Of a DNA stretch of 64,000 nt, positions 58,973-64,000 are shown in pieces. The stretch's first letter is position 1; every line of letters begins with the position of its first letter. Made by a program: the position numbers and the translations under genes. The notes under the pieces were generated by a model. The model did not search any database. It was given only the letters and a program-made list of their open reading frames with translations, and was not told the DNA's origin. The stretch comes from Acidaminobacter sp. JC074 (GTDB lineage Bacteria > Bacillota > Clostridia > Peptostreptococcales > Acidaminobacteraceae). The DNA lies in contig NZ_VANV01000011.1 in assembly GCF_022496765.1 (NCBI RefSeq), forward strand, positions 124,001-188,000. Reading direction: 5' to 3'.

Positions 58973-59101
58973 ATGAGTTATGAAACCAAACACTTAATGA
59001 AATGGGTCATAGCAGTCGCATTATTAGGTATCTTAGTAGTGCTTCTCTTTAACGCATTTGGGGGAGAGATGGTTCTCTCAAGTTTTTTGGAAAGAGTATA
59101 A
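58973..59101 (+). CDS. 42-residue membrane peptide under c-di-GMP riboswitch control
   Basis: Tiny single-pass membrane protein: MSYETKH, then a hydrophobic helix (about residues 8-28, LMKWVIAVALLGILVVLLF), then a short tail ending SFLERV. GGAGG lies five bases before the ATG and directly adjoins the riboswitch. It is the only gene between riboswitch and terminator, so it is the regulated product. No family recognised. It could be a motility, adhesion or toxin-like peptide; the sequence does not say which. Confidence 0.82.
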   Translation: MSYETKHLMKWVIAVALLGILVVLLFNAFGGEMVLSSFLERV

Positions 59102-59124
59102 TTTTGGATGAGATGATAAACTAT

Positions 59125-59147
59125 AAAACGCCATGAGGTGTTTTTTA
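59125..59147 (+). terminator. Terminator after the 42-residue peptide gene
   Basis: AAAACGCC-ATGA-GGTGTTTT followed by TT and a T-rich stretch. Confidence 0.8.
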
Positions 59148-59167
59148 GTTTTTTGTAGCTTAACATA

Positions 59168-59190
59168 AAAAAAACTCCCTTGGAGTTTTT
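59168..59190 (-). terminator. Terminator of the papain-fold-like gene
   Basis: On the minus strand AAAACTCCAAGGGAGTTTT followed by further T. Confidence 0.85.
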
Positions 59191-59752
59191 AGTCGTTCTT
59201 TAATGTTTTTAGAAAATTTGGATAATCTTGAAGTTTACCTTCGTAGACCACCTTTAGATTTGGTATGGTTGCAAACTCAATGGGTTTGATAAGACCAACA
59301 TCCTTTTGAAAATCATAGATATCAGACTTTAAAAGTGCTTTGCCAACAAACTGAGAACAGAAGTAATGGTGCTGTCTGTTCAAAGGAATGTTGATCATTG
59401 GACCGAAAAGACCTATGACATTGAAACCATAACGTTCCTTGTCTTTATAAAAATCATCAATGAATGCTTTTAGTTTTGAATACTGCACTTCTGTTACGTC
59501 TAATGAATATACTTTACAAACTGTATTTTTGAAAACTTTGTAGGTACCACTATCTATTTCTTCTTTAACAAATCCTCCCGAAAACGGGTTTCTTGGATTA
59601 ATTCTGCCAAAACTGTACAGGGAGTTAAACTCTAAGTCAAGGGCAACTGATACATGAGAGTACTCTCTCAGTGTCACCACTTTTACAATTCGACTTAAAA
59701 TGGTTCCCGTAAAGGATAACATAATATAAATCCTTTTATTTTTATCTTCCAT
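59189..59752 (-). CDS. NlpC/P60-superfamily-like (permuted papain fold) protein
   Basis: A 187-residue protein without signal peptide. YSHVSVALD (histidine) near residue 33 and HHYFCSQFVGKAL (cysteine) near residue 134 occur in the His-then-Cys order of circularly permuted papain-fold proteins of the YaeF/YiiX type, which include lipid or peptide amidases. The assignment rests on these two motifs only. AAGGTGG precedes the ATG. It lies downstream of the mgtC-yczE-like pair on the same strand. Confidence 0.62.
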   Translation of the reverse strand: MEDKNKRIYIMLSFTGTILSRIVKVVTLREYSHVSVALDLEFNSLYSFGRINPRNPFSGGFVKEEIDSGTYKVFKNTVCKVYSLDVTEVQYSKLKAFIDDFYKDKERYGFNVIGLFGPMINIPLNRQHHYFCSQFVGKALLKSDIYDFQKDVGLIKPIEFATIPNLKVVYEGKLQDYPNFLKTLKND

Positions 59753-59806
59753 TTTACCACCTTTTAATAATCACTATTTTAGTTTACCACAATGTCTTAT
59801 GTAATA

Positions 59807-60439
59807 CTATTTAAATATTATTGAAAAAGAATCAATAATCGATAAATGCTTAACTTCTTTAGGATTAAAGTTGTGGATCTTAAAGATGTATTGGATGGTA
59901 TGGCCTATGGCAAAGGCAGAGATGATTGTTCCTATGCCTACTTTTCCGCCCATAAGAAAACCTAGGATCAAGGCGGTTGTTTCTATCATGGTTCTTATAA
60001 GAGAAGTTTTGCCACCTGTCAGTTTGATAAGTCCTACCATAAGACCGTCTCTTGGACCTGCGCCATAACCCACACTTATATAAAGGTAGATACCATAAGA
60101 CAGTATCCAGATGCTAAGCACAAGGTATAAAACTTTTGATACAATATGACTTGGCATTGGAATGATTTCAAGGTTATCAATCAAGTTGATAAAAAAGCCG
60201 CAGAAATACATATTTAAGATGGTCCCGATACCTGGATAAATCTTAAGGACAAGTGATAAAAGTATGATTAAAAGACCTGTTAGTTGACTGGCAGTACCAA
60301 ATTGAATATCCAGTATTTTGGATAGACCATCATGAAAGGTTCCCCAAGGATTAAGACCAAGTGAAGCATACCTCATCAAGATAACGCCTAAAGCGATTAA
60401 AAGGAAACCTAAAAACAATTGAATGACTTTTTTAAACAT
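59807..60439 (-). CDS. YczE/YyaS/YitT family membrane protein
   Basis: Integral membrane protein of 210 residues with about five helices. The family-typical features are LIALGVILMRYASLGLNPWGTFHDGLS near the N-terminus and YGAGPRDGLMVGL in the middle. Members of this group are poorly characterised; B. subtilis YczE affects secondary metabolite production. It starts seven bases after the MgtC-like gene, with which it probably forms an operon. Confidence 0.87.
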   Translation of the reverse strand: MFKKVIQLFLGFLLIALGVILMRYASLGLNPWGTFHDGLSKILDIQFGTASQLTGLLIILLSLVLKIYPGIGTILNMYFCGFFINLIDNLEIIPMPSHIVSKVLYLVLSIWILSYGIYLYISVGYGAGPRDGLMVGLIKLTGGKTSLIRTMIETTALILGFLMGGKVGIGTIISAFAIGHTIQYIFKIHNFNPKEVKHLSIIDSFSIIFK

Positions 60440-60446
60440 ATGACCT

Positions 60447-61121
60447 CTATTCTGGATTAAGTTCCACTTCTAATACGCCAGTCAGGGCACTGATTCTATC
60501 GACTACAATCAACTTCTTATGATTGTCAGGACATTTGATCTTAAAGGTAATGACAATGTCTTCATCTTCTGATACATCATGAGCAGTTTTGATACCAATC
60601 ACATTCACATGCATTTCCTCAAATGTCTTGCTGATTAAAGAGAGTTGACCTACGGTGTTGACACTTGTGATTCTAATTTTAGAGTATTTATTTGAAGACA
60701 GCTTTCTTTCTATAATAGGAAAAACTTCAAGTGTTAAGAAAACAAAGATGGTCGCTGGAATGGCAATTTCGTATAAACCACTTCCTAATGCAAGGCCAAT
60801 GCAGGCTGTTGTCCATAAAGAAGCTGCAGTGGTTAAACCTTTAACGGTATTCTTATTCTTGATAATGGTACCTGCACCTAGAAAACCGATGCCGCTGATA
60901 ACTGCAGCACCAAATCTACCGGGTTGCACTTCAGCAGAACCCACCATAATCTCTACAAGATCTATGTTTGTAATCATAACAATGGTTGCACCAACGCTGA
61001 CAAGGATATGGGTCCTAAAGCCTGCTGGTCTGTTAACGGATTCTCTTTCTAGTCCAATAAAGCCACCCAGTATACATGCGATAAAAATTTTTAGAATTGT
61101 TTCGAGTGTGTGTGATGTCAT
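60447..61121 (-). CDS. MgtC/SapB family protein
   Basis: A 224-residue membrane protein. Five N-terminal helices contain the family core: CILGGFIGLERE, RTHILVSVGATIVM, RFGAAVISGIGFLGAGTIIKN and GLTTAASLWTTACIGLA. A cytoplasmic ACT-like C-terminal domain (about 150-224) follows. MgtC proteins act in Mg2+-limited growth and ATP synthase control in pathogens; in free-living bacteria the role is unclear. GGAG precedes the ATG. Confidence 0.92.
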   Translation of the reverse strand: MTSHTLETILKIFIACILGGFIGLERESVNRPAGFRTHILVSVGATIVMITNIDLVEIMVGSAEVQPGRFGAAVISGIGFLGAGTIIKNKNTVKGLTTAASLWTTACIGLALGSGLYEIAIPATIFVFLTLEVFPIIERKLSSNKYSKIRITSVNTVGQLSLISKTFEEMHVNVIGIKTAHDVSEDEDIVITFKIKCPDNHKKLIVVDRISALTGVLEVELNPE

Positions 61122-61160
61122 AATTTCTCCTAATGTTTTTATTTAAGTATACACCTAAAC

Positions 61161-61184
61161 GAAAAAAAGAACATCACTGTTCTT
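61161..61184 (-). terminator. Terminator of the DUF5610-like gene
   Basis: On the minus strand AGAACA-GTGA-TGTTCT followed by a T tract; contains the stop codon. Confidence 0.85.
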
Positions 61185-61737
61185 CTTCCCATGCATCTAA
61201 TTTTTCTTGAATTAATTCATAAGTTTTATCTGTAATTTCTGGTAGTTCGCCACCCATGAAGTTTTTAGCTTGTTCAAAACCTTCATCAATGGCCTCTCTT
61301 AATAATTCTAATTTACTCTTGTCTCCATTAGAAATGGCTTTTGCAAAATCGACAATTCTATCACTGACAGCCTCAGGGCTAAGTGGACCACCTTCGTCAA
61401 TCATCTGCTTTGCTTCATCTCTGGCTTGCTGGTCTACTTGAATATCCTCTGGTTTCAGATCAGCTAGTTTTTCAACTTCGATACCTTGTCTACGTAATAA
61501 GTCTTCTACAATCTGTCTTAGATGTGCATGTGCTTTTTCAGCTTCCTCTCTAAGAAGCGAAATATCAATTTGATCTTTTGGTTCCATAGATTCTGCTTTG
61601 TCGGTGATGGTTCTTTCAACAGATACCTTGGCATAAGTTGACTCGCCTTCAATTTTAACCTTCTTGGAACCATCATTTTTTTGTACCTTAATCTGAGACT
61701 TATATGCTTCGATTTGAGCTGTGTCGACAATTCTCAT
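61174..61737 (-). CDS. DUF5610-like protein, possibly flagella-linked
   Basis: A 187-residue soluble acidic helical protein. The C-terminal 75 residues (LSPEAVSDRIVDFAKAISNG, LREAIDEGFEQAKNFMG, LPEITDKTYELIQEKLDAW) match my memory of DUF5610 domains, which often occur in flagellated bacteria. The N-terminal 100 residues are disordered and charged. AAGGAGGT precedes the ATG. Upstream is a near-consensus sigma-D flagellar promoter, which independently suggests a motility role. Molecular function unknown. Confidence 0.72.
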   Translation of the reverse strand: MRIVDTAQIEAYKSQIKVQKNDGSKKVKIEGESTYAKVSVERTITDKAESMEPKDQIDISLLREEAEKAHAHLRQIVEDLLRRQGIEVEKLADLKPEDIQVDQQARDEAKQMIDEGGPLSPEAVSDRIVDFAKAISNGDKSKLELLREAIDEGFEQAKNFMGGELPEITDKTYELIQEKLDAWEEEQ

Positions 61738-61772
61738 AGCAATACCTCCTTATATGTACATTCTTTATATTT

Positions 61773-61799
61773 ATATCGTCAAAATCTGAAAAATCTTTA
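61773..61799 (-). promoter_or_regulatory. Sigma-D (FliA/SigD) type promoter of the DUF5610-like gene
   Basis: Minus strand TAAA (61796-61799), 15-bp spacer, GACGATAT (61773-61780). The flagellar consensus is TAAA-N15-GCCGATAT, so 11 of 12 positions match. It lies about 35 bp before the start codon. Confidence 0.75.
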
Positions 61800-61864
61800 A
61801 TTTGACGTTTTTCGGACGACCGAGTAATAGACTAACATTAGTAAAATAAGAAAGGGGAAAACAC

Positions 61865-63889
61865 ATGTTAAACAACTTAAACATTGGGGAAACAATGACA
61901 ATTAAACTCGATAAGGTTTTACCTGAGTATCCTACATTTGAAGAGGGTATCAGAAGAGCACCTAAAAGAGAGTTTACTTTAACACAAGAGCAAACTGAAT
62001 TGGCTCTTAAAAATGCATTAAGATACGTAGACGAAGAATTCCATGAAATCTTAGCACCTGAGTTCTTAGACGAACTTTATACACATGGTAGAATTTATGG
62101 TTACAGATTTAGACCACAAGGTAACATTAAAGGTAGACCAATCCAGGAGTACAAAGGTAAGTGTGTGGCTGCTCAAGCAATCCAAGTTATGATCGACAAC
62201 AACTTAGATTTTGACATTGCACTATATCCATACGAACTCGTTACATACGGTGAGACTGGTCAAGTATGTCAAAACTGGATGCAATACAGACTGATCATGA
62301 AGTACTTAGAAGAAATGACTGAAGATCAAACTTTAGCAGTTATGTCTGGTCATCCACTAGGTTTATTTTTATCACATCCGGAAGCGCCAAGAGCAGTAAT
62401 GACAAACGCTTTAATGATCGGTATGTATGACAACCCAGAAGCATGGCACAAGGCTGCTGCACTAGGTGTTGCAAACTATGGTCAGATGACTGCTGGTGGT
62501 TGGATGTACATTGGACCACAAGGTATTGTTCACGGTACTTTCAACACTGTTATGAATGCAGGTAGAATCAAGTACAATGTTCCTGATGATGGTGATTTAG
62601 GTGGTTTATTATATGTAACTTCTGGTTTAGGCGGTATGTCAGGTGCTCAAGGTAAAGCGGTTAAGATTGCAAATGGTGTTGGTATCATTGCAGAAGTTGA
62701 CCACTCAAGAGTTATGACTAGATACGAACAAGGTTGGGTAGATGAGTATTCTGATGATCCAGCTAAGTGTTACGAACTGGCTAAAGAATATATGGACAAA
62801 AAAGAAGGCCGTGCGATTGCATTCCATGGTAACGTAGTAGATCTATTAGAGTATGCTGTTGAAAACAACATTGATATCCACTTATTATCAGATCAAACTT
62901 CTTGTCATGCACCTTATTCTGGTGGTTACTGTCCTGCTGGCTTAACTTTCGAAGAAAGAACAGAGTTATTAGGTACAGACAAGAATGCCTTTAGAAAATT
63001 AGTAGATGCTTCTTTAGTTAAGCACTATGATATCATCAAGAAGTTAGTAGCAAACGGTTCTTACTTCTTTGACTATGGTAACTCATTCATGAAGGCTATC
63101 TACGATGCAGGTGTTCAAGAAATCTGTAAGAATGGTAACGATGAAACAGATGGTTTCATTTGGCCTTCATATGTAGAAGACATCATGGGTCCTATGTTAT
63201 TTGACTATGGTTATGGACCATTCAGATGGGTATGTTTATCAGGTGATCCAGAAGATTTAAGAAAGACTGATAAGGCTGCTATGGGCGTTATCGATCCAAA
63301 CAGAAGAGGTCAAGATAGAGACAACTATGTATGGGTTAGAGATGCAGAAGAAAATAAATTAGTTGTAGGTACACAAGCAAGAATTCTTTACCAAGATGCT
63401 TTAGGTAGAAGAGACATTGCACTTAAGTTTAACGATATGGTAAGAAAAGGCGAAATCGGTCCTGTTATGTTAGGTAGAGATCACCATGATACAGGTGGTA
63501 CAGATTCTCCATTCAGAGAAACTTCTAACATAAAAGATGGTTCAAATGTGATGGCTGAAATGGCAACACAATGTTTCGCTGGTAACACTTCTAGAGGTAT
63601 GACAATGGTAGCACTTCACAATGGTGGTGGTGTTGGTATTGGTAAATCAATCAACGGTGGTTTTGGTATGGTTCTTGATGGATCTGAAAGAGTTGATACA
63701 ATTCTTAAGAGAGCTATTCCATGGGATACTATGGTTGGTGTTGCTAGAAGAGCATGGGCAAGAAATGAAAATGCGATTACAACATGTGCTGAGTACAATG
63801 ATATTCGTACAGATGATCACATCACAATCCCATTTGTTGCGGATGCTGACTTAGTTAAGAACTTAGTTTCTAAGACTTACAAAAAATAA
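61865..63889 (+). CDS. hutU: Urocanate hydratase
   Basis: Converts urocanate to imidazolonepropionate in histidine breakdown, using tightly bound NAD+. 674 residues, the longer clostridial form rather than the ~555-residue proteobacterial one. Landmarks: QNWMQYRLIMKYL, TAGGWMYIGPQGIVHGTF, the NAD-binding VTSGLGGMSGAQGKAVK, and HHDTGGTDSPFRETSNI. GAAAGGGG lies before the ATG at 61865; a second ATG at 61895 is possible. Two small inverted repeats (TCGG-N4-CCGA at 61812-61823 and ACTAA-N2-TTAGT at 61831-61842) lie upstream and could bind a regulator. Confidence 0.96.
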   Translation: MLNNLNIGETMTIKLDKVLPEYPTFEEGIRRAPKREFTLTQEQTELALKNALRYVDEEFHEILAPEFLDELYTHGRIYGYRFRPQGNIKGRPIQEYKGKCVAAQAIQVMIDNNLDFDIALYPYELVTYGETGQVCQNWMQYRLIMKYLEEMTEDQTLAVMSGHPLGLFLSHPEAPRAVMTNALMIGMYDNPEAWHKAAALGVANYGQMTAGGWMYIGPQGIVHGTFNTVMNAGRIKYNVPDDGDLGGLLYVTSGLGGMSGAQGKAVKIANGVGIIAEVDHSRVMTRYEQGWVDEYSDDPAKCYELAKEYMDKKEGRAIAFHGNVVDLLEYAVENNIDIHLLSDQTSCHAPYSGGYCPAGLTFEERTELLGTDKNAFRKLVDASLVKHYDIIKKLVANGSYFFDYGNSFMKAIYDAGVQEICKNGNDETDGFIWPSYVEDIMGPMLFDYGYGPFRWVCLSGDPEDLRKTDKAAMGVIDPNRRGQDRDNYVWVRDAEENKLVVGTQARILYQDALGRRDIALKFNDMVRKGEIGPVMLGRDHHDTGGTDSPFRETSNIKDGSNVMAEMATQCFAGNTSRGMTMVALHNGGGVGIGKSINGGFGMVLDGSERVDTILKRAIPWDTMVGVARRAWARNENAITTCAEYNDIRTDDHITIPFVADADLVKNLVSKTYKK

Positions 63890-63897
63890 TAAAACAT

Positions 63898-63922
63898 ATA
63901 TCCTGAACACTGTTCAGGATAT
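63898..63922 (+). terminator. Intercistronic hairpin after hutU
   Basis: ATATCCTGAACA / TGTTCAGGATAT, very strong stem but with only TTGTC after it. More likely a processing or partial termination site within the hut operon than a full stop. Confidence 0.55.
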
Positions 63923-63954
63923 TGTCATATAATAAAAATTACATGGAGGATGTT

Positions 63955-64000
63955 ATGACTCAAAAAAGAAAAATTGTACAATGTGTACCAAACTTTAGTG
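63955..64000 (+). CDS. ftcD: Glutamate formimidoyltransferase, 5' end
   Basis: Fifteen codons before the window ends: MTQKRKIVQCVPNFS, the characteristic start of glutamate formimidoyltransferase (IVECVPNFSEG in the family). GGAGG lies before the ATG. It transfers the formimino group to tetrahydrofolate, the last step of histidine breakdown, and fits directly after hutU. Confidence 0.85.
   Translation, partial: MTQKRKIVQCVPNFS

Noticed and set aside
60655..61146. 163-codon plus-strand frame over the MgtC-like gene
   Set aside because: The minus strand encodes intact MgtC motifs; the plus frame has proline-rich shadow composition and no ribosome binding site.
61801..61860. Strong sigma-A promoter for hutU (TTGACG at 61803)
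   Set aside because: The -10 at 17-bp spacing (TAATAG) matches only three of six positions, so I do not call it.
1..64000. tRNA genes, rRNA genes, insertion sequences, prophage
   Set aside because: None found by eye; no cloverleaf-like sequence, transposase, integrase or terminal repeats were recognised.

Overview
The window looks like chromosome from an anaerobic, motile, low-GC Clostridia-type Firmicute. The evidence is the AT-rich, AGA-rich coding sequence, strong AGGAGG-type ribosome binding sites, near-consensus sigma-A promoters with 17-bp spacers, three T-box leaders, an L20 leader in front of infC-rpmI-rplT, KtrAB, MutS2, a clostridial-type urocanate hydratase and c-di-GMP signalling genes. 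I cannot name the species from the sequence alone. I see no tRNA or rRNA gene, insertion sequence, prophage or CRISPR array.

Layout. 1-4.0 kb: tail of an ABC sugar/nucleoside-type permease, a lipoprotein, and a TPP-riboswitch-controlled thiamin salvage operon on the minus strand (thiM, fused thiE-thiD). 4.0-5.6 kb: a TetR regulator and a flavodoxin/ferredoxin fusion that share an operator-like motif. 5.6-6.9 kb: infC-rpmI-rplT behind an attenuated leader, with infC apparently starting at AUC. 7.0-10.8 kb: a class I isoprenoid-synthase-like protein, a zinc-ribbon protein and a chemoreceptor. 10.8-17.3 kb: ktrB-ktrA, a TrmH-type methyltransferase and T-box-pheST. 17.4-26.5 kb: an S41-like lipoprotein, an HD-GYP phosphodiesterase, long ZapA, U32 protein, mutS2 and a DUF523/TudS protein. 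26.6-30.6 kb: MarR with two perfect operators and a heterodimeric ABC exporter.

30.6-38.1 kb is the most unusual stretch. A 1634-residue protein combines HD, helical-repeat, NadD-like nucleotidyltransferase, GNAT-like and phosphoribosyltransferase-like regions. It is followed, with almost no spacing, by a lactate/malate-dehydrogenase homologue and a flavoprotein. Next comes a free-standing transcription unit with no gene: consensus promoter, three related 44-47-nt structured units full of AGGA motifs, and an intrinsic terminator. It is a strong candidate for a new small RNA. Beyond it, on the minus strand, lies a membrane-spanning pseudokinase-like protein.

40.4-45.4 kb: SbcD/SbcC-like (YhaO/YhaN-type) pair, a small membrane protein and a cation-diffusion facilitator. 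45.4-48.4 kb: AraC regulator plus GH36-like glycosidase. 48.4-52.8 kb: Ile-T-box threonine deaminase, aminoacyl-histidine dipeptidase and a lipoprotein. 52.8-58.8 kb: large BTAD-AAA-TPR regulator, a GGDEF diguanylate cyclase, and T-box-asnS. 58.8-59.1 kb: a class I c-di-GMP riboswitch directly over a 42-residue membrane peptide. 59.1-61.7 kb, minus strand: papain-fold-like protein, YczE-like and MgtC-like membrane proteins, and a DUF5610-like protein with a sigma-D (flagellar) type promoter. 61.8-64 kb: histidine degradation (hutU, start of a glutamate formimidoyltransferase gene).

Two themes link the window. c-di-GMP appears three times (an HD-GYP phosphodiesterase, a GGDEF cyclase, and a riboswitch effector), alongside motility signs (chemoreceptor, sigma-D promoter, possible CsrA-sponge RNA). 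Nutrient-sensing leader RNAs (TPP, Phe, Ile, Asn, L20) control housekeeping genes.
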